NCBI GenBank assembly: GCA_028820945.1
Contig: JAPPHW010000082.1
Coordinates: 1-13,940 of the forward strand
Reading direction: 5' to 3'
DNA: 13,940 nt
DNA from: Defluviicoccus sp.
Lineage (GTDB): Bacteria > Pseudomonadota > Alphaproteobacteria > MPNO01
The position numbers and the translations under genes were made by a program. The notes beneath the pieces were generated by a model, which saw only the letters and a program-made list of their open reading frames with translations, made no database searches and was not told the origin of the DNA. This document shows, piece by piece, positions 1-7,292 of the stretch; positions within the stretch are counted from its first letter, which is position 1; each line of letters starts with the position of its first letter.

Positions 1-1
1 C

Positions 2-658
2 GGCGTTACCGTCTATGTTCGCAAGCGCGGACCCGACGGCACGCTGATGGGCATACTGGTGCATGACCGCCGCCAGCCCGACAGCCCCGTCACCGCGCTG
101 GCGGAGCGCGGCACGCTGCTGCCGGGCGAGAGCGGCCCGAAAATGGTCATGGTGCGGGGCAACAGGCAGGAGCGGCGCGGCGATCAGGGCACCTCGCGCC
201 TCCAGTTCGACCGCTACGAGCTTCAGTTCACCACGGAGACCAGGTCGGGCTTCGGCAGATGGCAGAGCCCGCACGAGCAGTTCCTGCACGATTTGTTCGA
301 TCCGCCGGAAGCGGTCGGCGGTCTTTCCCGCTATCACCAGTTCCGGATGGAAGGCCACGACCGCCTGACGGCGCCCCTCATGAACCTCGCTCTGCCGCTG
401 GTCGCCCTGGCGCTGCTGCTCGGCGCGGAATTCAACCGCCGCGGCCACTCGGTCCGCATTTTGATCGCGGTCGCGATCGTCGTCGGGCTGGAAGCGTCCA
501 TGATCGGGACCAAGAACCTGGGCCGGCGCATTCCGGAGTTCGCTCCCCTGATTTATCTCTTGCCGGCGGCGACGATCGCGGTTTGCCTCATGTCGTTGTG
601 GCGCGGTCCGTTCAACCTGTGGCGGCGGTTCGTTCCCGGCACCGCGGCGGCTTCCTGA
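2..658 (+). CDS. lptF: LPS export permease LptF, C-terminal part (5' end outside window)
   Basis: This is the open frame from base 2 to a TGA at 656-658, about 218 residues, with the N-terminus cut by the window edge. It starts inside the periplasmic beta-jellyroll region (GVTVYVRKR, then a GILVHDRR stretch typical of LptF/LptG). Around residues 118-140 it enters hydrophobic segments, beginning LTAPLMNLALPL, which are the last transmembrane helices of the YjgP/YjgQ family. LptF pairs with LptG in the LptB2FG ABC transporter, which extracts lipopolysaccharide from the inner membrane and passes it to LptC. The next gene, 18 bases downstream in the same direction, is lptG, which fixes the assignment as LptF rather than LptG. 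The pair and lptD are probably one transcript. The identity is confident; the start codon cannot be seen. Confidence 0.9.
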   Translation, partial: GVTVYVRKRGPDGTLMGILVHDRRQPDSPVTALAERGTLLPGESGPKMVMVRGNRQERRGDQGTSRLQFDRYELQFTTETRSGFGRWQSPHEQFLHDLFDPPEAVGGLSRYHQFRMEGHDRLTAPLMNLALPLVALALLLGAEFNRRGHSVRILIAVAIVVGLEASMIGTKNLGRRIPEFAPLIYLLPAATIAVCLMSLWRGPFNLWRRFVPGTAAAS

Positions 659-676
659 CCGCGGTCGCGAACCGGA

Positions 677-1771
677 ATGCGCATCTCCCTTCGCCTGTCG
701 CTCTACATCCTGCGACTGTTCCTGTTCTGGCTGTTCAGCGTCCTGATCGCCTCGGGGGCGGTGATCTTCCTGTTCGACTCGGTCGAACTGTTCCGCCGCG
801 TGGCGCAGAACGAGGCGGCGACTTTCTGGGTCGTCATCTCCATGAGCCTGATGAAGCTGCCGCATCTTCTGGAGCGCGCGTTGCCGGTCGCGACCCTGCT
901 GGCGGCGATGCTGACGCTCTGGCGCCTCAACCGTCACCATGAGCTGATCGTCGTGCGCTCGTTCGGCATCTCGGTTTGGCAGACCCTGATGCCTATGGCG
1001 GTCGGCGCCGCCACGGTCGGCGTGCTGGAGCTGGTGGCCTTCAACCCCGTCTCCGCCGCGCTCTACGCGCAGTATCAGTCGATGGAGGCGAGCGTACTCA
1101 ACCGCCGGTCCGCGTCGGCGGCGATCAGCGGCGGCAGCGTCTGGTTCCGCCAGCCGACCGGGAACGGTCACTATTTCATGCATGCCGAGAAGATAGAGCC
1201 CGACAGCGGGCGGCTGTCGTCGGTGCTGGTCCTCACGATGGAGGAAGGGGACCGTTTCGTCGGCCGGATCGATGCCGACCGGGCTCGACTCGGCTGGGGT
1301 TACTGGGCGCTATACGACGTGACTATCGAAATCCCGCCGGCCCCTCCGCGCGACGCGCCCGCATACCGGCTGGAGACCGATCTCACGCTGGAAAAGATCC
1401 AGGACAGTTTCGCCGATCCGGCGACGATTTCGTTTTTCGAGCTTCCGGCCTTCGTTCGCGTGCTCGAAGCGGCCGGAGTCTCGGCAATCACCCACCGGCT
1501 TCACTGGCAAAGCCAGCTCGCTCAACCGTTCCTGTTGATTTCGATCGTGCTGGTGGCCGCGACCTTTTCCCTTCGTCCGGTGCGCCGCGGCGGCACGCGT
1601 CTCCTGTTCGTGACAGGATTGATCTGCGGTTTCCTCCTTTTTATCGCGATGGATGTGGTTGCGGCCTTGGGCGCCTCGGCGCGCATCCCTGTCTGGTTTG
1701 CCGCCTGGAGTCCCATGATCATCGCGACGATGCTGGGATCCGCCATGTTGTTCCACCTCGAGGACGGTTGA
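677..1771 (+). CDS. lptG: LPS export permease LptG
   Basis: This 364-residue YjgP/YjgQ family protein has the usual family length. Three hydrophobic helices lie in the first ~120 residues. Next comes a soluble periplasmic domain (about 125-280, including SGGSVWFRQP and HYFMHAEKIE, typical of the LptG jellyroll), and then three more helices to the end. Between helices 2 and 3 the stretch LWRLNRHHELIVVRSFGIS matches the conserved cytoplasmic coupling region that contacts the LptB ATPase. LptG is one half of the LptB2FG inner-membrane LPS extractor. The ATG at 677 is preceded only by a weak CGGA element. It follows lptF by 18 bases and precedes lptD by 6 bases, so co-transcription and translational coupling are likely. 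lptB and lptC are not in the window. Confidence 0.93.
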   Translation: MRISLRLSLYILRLFLFWLFSVLIASGAVIFLFDSVELFRRVAQNEAATFWVVISMSLMKLPHLLERALPVATLLAAMLTLWRLNRHHELIVVRSFGISVWQTLMPMAVGAATVGVLELVAFNPVSAALYAQYQSMEASVLNRRSASAAISGGSVWFRQPTGNGHYFMHAEKIEPDSGRLSSVLVLTMEEGDRFVGRIDADRARLGWGYWALYDVTIEIPPAPPRDAPAYRLETDLTLEKIQDSFADPATISFFELPAFVRVLEAAGVSAITHRLHWQSQLAQPFLLISIVLVAATFSLRPVRRGGTRLLFVTGLICGFLLFIAMDVVAALGASARIPVWFAAWSPMIIATMLGSAMLFHLEDG

Positions 1772-1777
1772 ACGCCC

Positions 1778-3922
1778 GTGCGTCGTCGGTCGAAAGCCGC
1801 GGTTCTGGCGTTTGCGCTCGCTTGTTTTCACGCCCCCGCGCCCGCGCAGGAGGGAAATACCTCCGAGCCGTCCGCGGACAGGCCGGTTTCCATCCGGGCG
1901 GACGAGATAACGCATAGCCGTTCCGGCAATGTGGTGACCGCGGCGGGCAATGTGGAGATCGCCCGGGAAGGGCTGGTTCTTCGCGCCGGGAAGGTCGTCT
2001 ACGACAGGCCCGCCGACCGCATGAGCGCCGCCGGCAATGTCGTCCTCATCGATCCGTCCGGAGACGCGTTCTATGCCGAGACCGTGGAAATTTCGGGCGA
2101 TTTGAAGGATGCCGTCGCGAAAGAGATCCGCGTTCGACTTCGCGACGAGTCCCGCTTCGAGAGCAAGGCGGGACGTCTCATCGGCGGCACCAGGACCGAG
2201 TTCGACGAAGCGGTCTACACCACTTGCCCGTTGTGCGATGAGAATCCCGACCGCCCGCCGCCGTGGCGGATCAGGGCCCAGGAGGTGGTCCGGGACACCG
2301 AGGAGGAAACGATCGCCTACCGCAACGCCGTCCTGGAAGTCTGGGGCGTCCCTGTTCTCTACACCCCTTATTTCGAGCAACCCGATGTCGGGGTCCGGCG
2401 CAAGACGGGGCTTCTTGTCCCGACCTTGGGCTCCCACGGCGAGCTGGGGATGATCGCACGCGTGCCGGTGTTCCTGGAACTCGCGCCCGACCGGGACATG
2501 ACGTTTACGCCGATCCTTACCGAAAACGAGGGCGGGGTGGGGCTGCTCGAATACCGGCAGCGTTTTCGGGGCGGCTCGTTCCGGGCCGACGGCAGCATCA
2601 CCAGCGGCAGCACGGAGACGCAGGACAGTACTCTCCGCGGCCATTTCGATGCCGCTATCGACCACGATATCGACAGCCGCTGGCGATCCGGAGCCACGAT
2701 CAGCTTCGCTTCCGACGATACCTATCTCGGCCGGTACGGATTCTCCCAGGACCGGACGCTCACCAGCAACGCCTTCGTGGAAGGGTTTTTCGGCCGCAGC
2801 TACGCCGCCGGAAATCTGTACCGCTTTCAGGGATTGCGGCCGACCGACGACAGGAAAACCATTCCTCTGGTCATGCCTGAGCTCGACTTCAGCTTGTTGA
2901 GCGCGCGCGACCGGCTCGGTGGACGTTTCGTCGTCGAAGGCAATCTGCGCAGCCTCGCGCGCTCCGTCGGCGCCGACAGCGTAAGGATGTCCCTGGATAC
3001 CGGCTGGCAGCTTCCCTATACGAGCCCCCGGGGTCAGCGCCTGAACCTCTTCGCGCGGTTGCAGACGGACGGTTACTGGATCGACGAGGTGGGCGAAAGC
3101 GACCGACCGGGCGATCGGTCGGCCGATGTAACCGGCAGGGCCTTTCCCCAGGCGGGATTCGACTGGCGCTATCCGCTGGTCCGTCACCGCGGGGGAGTCT
3201 CGCAGGTCGTCGAGCCGATCGTGGGCTTCCTCGTCGCGCCGCGGTTCGGGAATTCCGATCTCATCCCCAACGAGGACAGCCTCGACCTCGAGCTGGACGA
3301 CACCAACGTCTTCGACCGTTCGCGCGCCACCGGGCTGGATCTGGTGGAGGACGGCAGCCGGATGTATTACGGCCTTCAGGGCAGGCTGCTCGGTCATCGC
3401 CGTATGCAGGCGAACGTGTTCCTGGGGCAGAGCTACCGTTTCGGCGGCAGCGACTTGTTTCCGACGGGCGCCGGGCTGGACCAGGACCTGTCGGACATCG
3501 TCGGCCGCGTCGAGTTCGGATACGACGAATATCTGGGGCTTCTCTACCGGTTCCGCTACGATCACGCGAAGCTGCGGTCGAGACGGGACGAGGTGGGCGC
3601 TTCGCTGGGCCCGGACGCCTTCAGGATCTCGGCCAATTACCTCTACATAGACAACCAGCCGGCGCCGATGGGCTTCGAGGACCGCAGGGAAATAAATCTC
3701 GCGCTCGACGCGAAGGTCACAGATTCCGTCGCGTTACGCGGCGAGACTCAGCGCGATATCCAGGACGGCCGTTACCTTTGGCACCGCGGCGAAATCAGTT
3801 ATCGGGCGGACTGCTACGACGTTTCCTTCAGTTTCGAACGGTCCCTGACGCGGGATCGCGACATCCGGCCCACGAACACCTTCCTCCTCAGAGTCAGCCT
3901 GACGGCGCCGCGCGCGAACTAG
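1778..3922 (+). CDS. lptD: LPS assembly outer-membrane protein LptD (OstA/Imp)
   Basis: The protein has 714 residues and a GTG start. The N-terminus MRRRSKAAVLAFALACF plus an Ala-rich stretch forms a Sec signal peptide, with probable cleavage after A23 (APA|Q). An OstA/LptA-like beta-jellyroll follows (about 36-150, with repeated GNV units such as SGNVVTAAGNVEI and SAAGNVVLID). From about residue 190 to the end is the beta-barrel, closing with FERSLTRDRDIRP and FLLRVSL, typical of LptD C-termini. Mature cysteines are C150, C153 (CPLC) and C679, so three remain, against four in the two inter-domain disulfides of the E. coli protein; this layout fits alphaproteobacterial members. LptD with lipoprotein LptE inserts LPS into the outer leaflet. 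A GAGG within the end of lptG may serve as ribosome site. Its TAG stop overlaps the stop of the convergent SDR gene. Confidence 0.94.
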   Translation: MRRRSKAAVLAFALACFHAPAPAQEGNTSEPSADRPVSIRADEITHSRSGNVVTAAGNVEIAREGLVLRAGKVVYDRPADRMSAAGNVVLIDPSGDAFYAETVEISGDLKDAVAKEIRVRLRDESRFESKAGRLIGGTRTEFDEAVYTTCPLCDENPDRPPPWRIRAQEVVRDTEEETIAYRNAVLEVWGVPVLYTPYFEQPDVGVRRKTGLLVPTLGSHGELGMIARVPVFLELAPDRDMTFTPILTENEGGVGLLEYRQRFRGGSFRADGSITSGSTETQDSTLRGHFDAAIDHDIDSRWRSGATISFASDDTYLGRYGFSQDRTLTSNAFVEGFFGRSYAAGNLYRFQGLRPTDDRKTIPLVMPELDFSLLSARDRLGGRFVVEGNLRSLARSVGADSVRMSLDTGWQLPYTSPRGQRLNLFARLQTDGYWIDEVGESDRPGDRSADVTGRAFPQAGFDWRYPLVRHRGGVSQVVEPIVGFLVAPRFGNSDLIPNEDSLDLELDDTNVFDRSRATGLDLVEDGSRMYYGLQGRLLGHRRMQANVFLGQSYRFGGSDLFPTGAGLDQDLSDIVGRVEFGYDEYLGLLYRFRYDHAKLRSRRDEVGASLGPDAFRISANYLYIDNQPAPMGFEDRREINLALDAKVTDSVALRGETQRDIQDGRYLWHRGEISYRADCYDVSFSFERSLTRDRDIRPTNTFLLRVSLTAPRAN

Positions 3923-4644
3923 CCTGGGAGGTAGGTCGACATTTCCCTTTCGACGGCTTTGGCGTCGCGGGCAAGGCCGTCGCCGATCCCCTGCGCCATG
4001 GCGTCCGGATAGAGGTCTTCGACGTCGCTCGCGATCGCCTCCACGATGGCGGCGGCGACGTCTTCGGGCCGGGCATCGCCGCCCGGCGTCATGTCGGTAT
4101 CGACCGCGCCCGGCAGCACTCCCATCACATGCGTCCCCTGCGCCGCGAGTTCCGCGCGGACGCCCTGCGTCATGGAAAATGCCGCCGCCTTCGACGCGCA
4201 ATAGCTGCCGATCGCCGGGAGGTTGACCCGTCCGATCGCCGAGAGCACGTTGACGATCATGCCGCCGCCATTCGCCTTCAACACCGGAGCGAAGGCGCGG
4301 CACATGGACAGCGTGCCGAGATAGTTCACCTCGATCTCGGCGCGCGCGTTGCTCAACGCCTCGGGCTCGCCGATGAGGGGGCGGTTCCGGTTGACGCCAG
4401 CGTTGTTGATCAGCACCGAGACATCGCCGCAGCGCGCGGCGGCGGCGGCGACCTGAGCCGCGTCCGTCACGTCGAGCGCGACCGGAACGACCCGTTCGTC
4501 GTCGGCAAGCGCGCCGAGTTTCGCGGGATCGCGCGCGCCGGCATAGAGCCTCGGAATTCCCTCCGCCAGCAGGCTGTCGGCGATGCGGCGGCCGATTCCC
4601 CGATTCGCGCCGGTGAGCAGGATCGCCGCGTTCGAAATATCCAT
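3919..4644 (-). CDS. Short-chain dehydrogenase/reductase (classical SDR)
   Basis: This 241-residue Rossmann-fold oxidoreductase has all classical SDR marks. The nucleotide-binding TGxxxGxG (TGANRGIG) lies at 11-18. The structural NNAG is at 80-83, and the catalytic tetrad is N107, S135, Y148 and K152 (YCASK). The PGAVDT motif follows around 178-183. The Arg right after the glycine motif's Asn (NRG) and the lack of an acid after strand 2 make NADP(H) preference plausible, but this is inference. The substrate cannot be told from the sequence. It starts only 9 bases after the dienelactone hydrolase gene ends on the same strand, so it is probably the last gene of that operon. Its ribosome site is weak (GGATAG), consistent with translational coupling. 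Its TAG stop shares bases with the lptD stop, so no room is left for an intergenic terminator. Confidence 0.9.
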   Translation of the reverse strand: MDISNAAILLTGANRGIGRRIADSLLAEGIPRLYAGARDPAKLGALADDERVVPVALDVTDAAQVAAAAARCGDVSVLINNAGVNRNRPLIGEPEALSNARAEIEVNYLGTLSMCRAFAPVLKANGGGMIVNVLSAIGRVNLPAIGSYCASKAAAFSMTQGVRAELAAQGTHVMGVLPGAVDTDMTPGGDARPEDVAAAIVEAIASDVEDLYPDAMAQGIGDGLARDAKAVEREMSTYLPG

Positions 4645-4653
4645 CGTCGGCGC

Positions 4654-5892
4654 CTATCCCGCGGGTTCGCTGTCCGCCCAGCGGGACATCAGCCGGTTCG
4701 ACTCTTCCTGGGTCGCGTCCAGCATCTTCCGGGCCACATCGTGTCCGCCGACCGGCAGGCCGGCCGGATCGAGCAGTCCGATCTGGACCAGAACCGAGGC
4801 CTGATCCCAGTAAATGTGCTCGTGATAGAGCTTGTCGCCGCGGAAATTGATGATCGCGACGACCGGCATTTCCACATACTTCCCCGTCGGCGCGACGCCC
4901 GGGAGAAGCCAGTCGACCTCCGTCGTGTGAGTGAAGCAAAACAGCATCTCGTCCACCACGCGGTCCGCGCCGATGGTACGCGATACCGGAATCAGCCTGG
5001 TGTCCTCGGGATTGGCGTGGACGAAATGGTTGAGATAGAAGCGATGCAGATTCTTGTAGCCGACGCCGCCGGTCATCGTCGGGATGTGGTTGACGTAGGG
5101 CTCCGGCACCATCGTCGCCATCGTGGCGTCGACATCGCGGGTGATGAACTCGTACTCGCAGTGCTTGTCCCACAGATGGCTGAGGTCGTAGTCGGGACCC
5201 ATCGTCCGGCGGAGCGCGGCGATCGTCCGGCTGTGCGCCATCGATGAGGACGGCTTGTCGTATACCTCGCGGTCGGCGTTGTAGAACCCGTGATCGGCGC
5301 CGGGATAGCTGTAGATCTCGATATCGGTCCGGTCCTTGAACGCATCGCGCAAGGCGGCGACGCCTTCCGGCGGCATCCACTGGTCGAGTTCGGGGCAGTG
5401 GAACACCATCGGGCATTCGATACCGCCGGCCTCGCCGAGCAGGTCCGGAAGGCCCACCCCGTAGAACGAGATCGAGACCGCGGGGTCGAGCCGGGCGGCG
5501 GTCAGGTAGGCCAGCTTGCCGCCGAGGCAGAACCCCATGAAGCCGACCTCGCCGGTGCATTCCGGAAGCGCGCGCACCGCATCCATCGCCGCGCCGATGT
5601 CGGTTATCGCCAGATCGATGTCGAACCGTTCGAAATAGCCGAACGCCGTGCCGAATTCCTCCTCGGAGTAGCCGAGCTCGATCCCCGGCTGCAGTCGCCA
5701 GAACAGGTCCGGTGCGAGAACCACATAGCCTTCCTCGGCGAAATAGTCGGCCGTCGCGCGCATGGTTGCGTTGATGCCGAAAATCTCCTGCCCAAGCACG
5801 AGGCCCGGCCCGGAACCCGATTCCGGTACCGCGAGGTATCCGGCGAACCGCCCGCCATCGCCGGCCGCGATCTGGATCGTGCGCCCTGTCAT
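4654..5892 (-). CDS. Dienelactone hydrolase fused to an NTF2/SnoaL-like domain
   Basis: The protein has 412 residues in two parts. Residues 1-230 are an alpha/beta-hydrolase of the dienelactone hydrolase family. They contain GQEIFG with E36, the nucleophile elbow GFCLGG with C122, D170, and H201 in ADHGF. These fall one position from the Cys123-Asp171-His202 triad and Glu36 of the classical Pseudomonas enzyme. Residues ~240-400 form a second domain starting at DYDLSHLWDKHCEYEF, with an NTF2/SnoaL-like look (EPYVNHIPTM, DEMLFCFTHT, YHEHIYWDQ). Classical family members are about 235 residues, so this is a fusion. The arginine that binds the dienelactone carboxylate after the catalytic His is not conserved (Asn at 205), so the substrate is probably not chlorocatechol-derived dienelactone. 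A GGAG ribosome site lies about 10 bases before the ATG. The downstream SDR gene is probably co-transcribed. Confidence 0.88.
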   Translation of the reverse strand: MTGRTIQIAAGDGGRFAGYLAVPESGSGPGLVLGQEIFGINATMRATADYFAEEGYVVLAPDLFWRLQPGIELGYSEEEFGTAFGYFERFDIDLAITDIGAAMDAVRALPECTGEVGFMGFCLGGKLAYLTAARLDPAVSISFYGVGLPDLLGEAGGIECPMVFHCPELDQWMPPEGVAALRDAFKDRTDIEIYSYPGADHGFYNADREVYDKPSSSMAHSRTIAALRRTMGPDYDLSHLWDKHCEYEFITRDVDATMATMVPEPYVNHIPTMTGGVGYKNLHRFYLNHFVHANPEDTRLIPVSRTIGADRVVDEMLFCFTHTTEVDWLLPGVAPTGKYVEMPVVAIINFRGDKLYHEHIYWDQASVLVQIGLLDPAGLPVGGHDVARKMLDATQEESNRLMSRWADSEPAG

Positions 5893-5952
5893 GTCCTGCT
5901 CTCCGGTCTAACGTAAGGAATTGCGGCCACTATAAGGGAATTCGGCGGCCAT

Positions 5953-6453
5953 TCAGTCTTCATCGAGATAGAGCCCGCGCGCCCGGTGCCAATCCTCGAT
6001 TCCGCGGTCGGGATAGATTTCGAAACGCGAGATTTCCGGACCGACCGGGATATCGGCCCAGTCCGGTGCGTAGCGCGTCATCAGGACGGTCTTCTCCGGC
6101 GGCCTGGGGAGCGGCGTGTCGATGGCCGAGGCGAACGGATGGATCAGTTCCGGCCAGCTCGGATCCCACACCCAGAGCGCGGAGCCGCACTTGCCGCAGA
6201 AGCTGCGCCGCGCCGTGCTGAGCCCGTCCGCCTCCACGTGGCCCCGCTCGTTGCCGGCGGCCCGGTAAACCCCGATGTTGTCCTCCCCTTCGATTTCGAG
6301 CGTGTCCGCCTCGCCCATGATGTTGATGGCGAAGCCGCCCCCGCCCGCGGTCTTCCTGCATATCGAGCAGTAGCAGAGGTTGTAGGGGTAGGGCGTGTGC
6401 GACACGAGGCCGAACCTCACCGCGCCGCAATGGCAGGACCCTTCGAGTTTCAC
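5953..6453 (-). CDS. GFA-family zinc-binding protein (glutathione-dependent formaldehyde-activating enzyme-like)
   Basis: From a GTG at 6453 the protein has 166 residues. Seven cysteines follow the GFA zinc pattern: C7-x-C9 (SCHCGAV), C27-x-C29-xx-C32 (CYCSICRK) and C86-xx-C89 (FCGKCGSAL). In the founder enzyme (Gfa of Paracoccus) these bind a structural and a catalytic zinc, and the enzyme speeds formation of S-hydroxymethylglutathione; most relatives have no proven activity. I chose the GTG because a GGGAGA ribosome site lies 7 bases upstream and the family motif starts a few residues in. An ATG at 6531 would add 26 residues with no family similarity and would nearly touch the divergent permease start. 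It is the first gene of a possible operon with the hydrolase fusion (60 bases downstream) and the SDR. Confidence 0.85.
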   Translation of the reverse strand: MKLEGSCHCGAVRFGLVSHTPYPYNLCYCSICRKTAGGGGFAINIMGEADTLEIEGEDNIGVYRAAGNERGHVEADGLSTARRSFCGKCGSALWVWDPSWPELIHPFASAIDTPLPRPPEKTVLMTRYAPDWADIPVGPEISRFEIYPDRGIEDWHRARGLYLDED

Positions 6454-6460
6454 CTTCCGG

Positions 6461-6466
6461 TCTCCC
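6461..6466 (-). promoter_or_regulatory. Ribosome binding site that decides the GFA-family start
   Basis: On the minus strand GGGAGA sits 7 bases before the GTG at 6453. No comparable site precedes the longer ATG alternative at 6531. This favours the shorter 166-residue product and an 86-base divergent gap to the TauE/SafE-type gene. Confidence 0.6.
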
Positions 6467-6539
6467 GTTCTCGTGCCCGGACAATAGGGCATGGCGGGCC
6501 TGTTGCAGCAAGCCGCCGCGGCAATCATCATCCTCGCCG

Positions 6540-7289
6540 ATGTCCATCGAATCGCTTGCCGTCGTCATCGCCGCGCTTCTCGTCGGGACCCTCGGCAAGG
6601 CGATCACCGGGTTCGGCCTGCCGCTGTTCGCGGTGCCCGCGATGGCGGCGTTCATCGACGTCCAGACCGCGGTCGTGGTGATGGTGCTGCCGTCCACGAT
6701 TTCCAATGTGTGGCTGGTGTGGACCTTCCGGCGCAGCGCCGCGGTCATCCCCGGGCTGTGGGCGGGGCTCGGCTGCGGCGTAGTGGGTATCGGCATCGGT
6801 GCCTGGCTGCTCAGCGCCCTGGACCCCGCGATCATGGCGCTGGTGCTGTCCGGCTGGATCGCCGTCTACCTTCTGACCGAGCTCGCACGCGGCGAGGTCC
6901 CGCGACGGCTGACCGAGAGCAGGAGCATATTCGCCTCGATGGTCGGACTCGCCGGCGTCTGCCAGGGCGCGACCGGGATCGCCGGGCCGATCCTCGTGAC
7001 CTACATGTACGCGATGCGGCTCCCGCGCGAGGTCCTCGTATTCGGGCTCTCCGCCGTGTTCCTGTCCTATGGCGTCATTCAGGCGGGGTTCTACCTGTCG
7101 CTCGGGCTGGTGAGCGAGGAGAGGGTCTGGCAAAGCGCCGCGGCCACGATCCCGGTGATCCTCGGCATGCCGCTGGGTCTCTGGATCGGACGCCGGATCC
7201 AGGCGCGCGCGTTCCGTCACCTCGTCCGCGCTCTGCTGCTCGCCGCCGGGGTCAAGCTGTTCGTCGACGGCCTCGGCGCGCTCGGCTGA
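6540..7289 (+). CDS. TauE/SafE-type (UPF0721) membrane permease
   Basis: This 249-residue integral membrane protein has about eight hydrophobic helices arranged as two related halves. Each half opens with a glycine-rich helix of the family: GTLGKAITGFGLPL near residue 16, and GLAGVCQGATGIAGPI near residue 135. Length and repeat layout match the TauE/SafE family (PF01925), whose members move sulfite, sulfoacetate or other small organic anions, mostly outward. The substrate here is unknown. The ATG at 6540 lacks a clear ribosome site, but no better in-frame start fits the family's N-terminus. The gene diverges from the GFA gene and is convergent with the MFS gene, its TGA being only 3 bases from the end of that gene. 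It thus stands as a single-gene unit. Confidence 0.85.
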   Translation: MSIESLAVVIAALLVGTLGKAITGFGLPLFAVPAMAAFIDVQTAVVVMVLPSTISNVWLVWTFRRSAAVIPGLWAGLGCGVVGIGIGAWLLSALDPAIMALVLSGWIAVYLLTELARGEVPRRLTESRSIFASMVGLAGVCQGATGIAGPILVTYMYAMRLPREVLVFGLSAVFLSYGVIQAGFYLSLGLVSEERVWQSAAATIPVILGMPLGLWIGRRIQARAFRHLVRALLLAAGVKLFVDGLGALG

Positions 7290-7292
7290 GGT

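Noticed and set aside
1310..3565. Very long open frame (751 codons) antisense to lptG and lptD
   Set aside because: It is a shadow of high-GC coding sequence; the residues are low-complexity Arg/Asp/Gly-rich with no family pattern, while lptD on the + strand is unmistakable.
3734..5560. 608-codon minus-strand open frame across the SDR and hydrolase genes
   Set aside because: It is an out-of-frame shadow with Arg-rich content; the SDR and hydrolase frames hold complete motifs.
6474..6491. Inverted repeat TGCCC-N8-GGGCA between the GFA and TauE/SafE-type genes
   Set aside because: Five-base GC-rich arms are expected by chance at this base composition.
6454..6531. N-terminal extension of the GFA-family protein from an ATG at 6531
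   Set aside because: The extra 26 residues show no family similarity and lack a ribosome site, whereas GTG 6453 has GGGAGA at ideal spacing.
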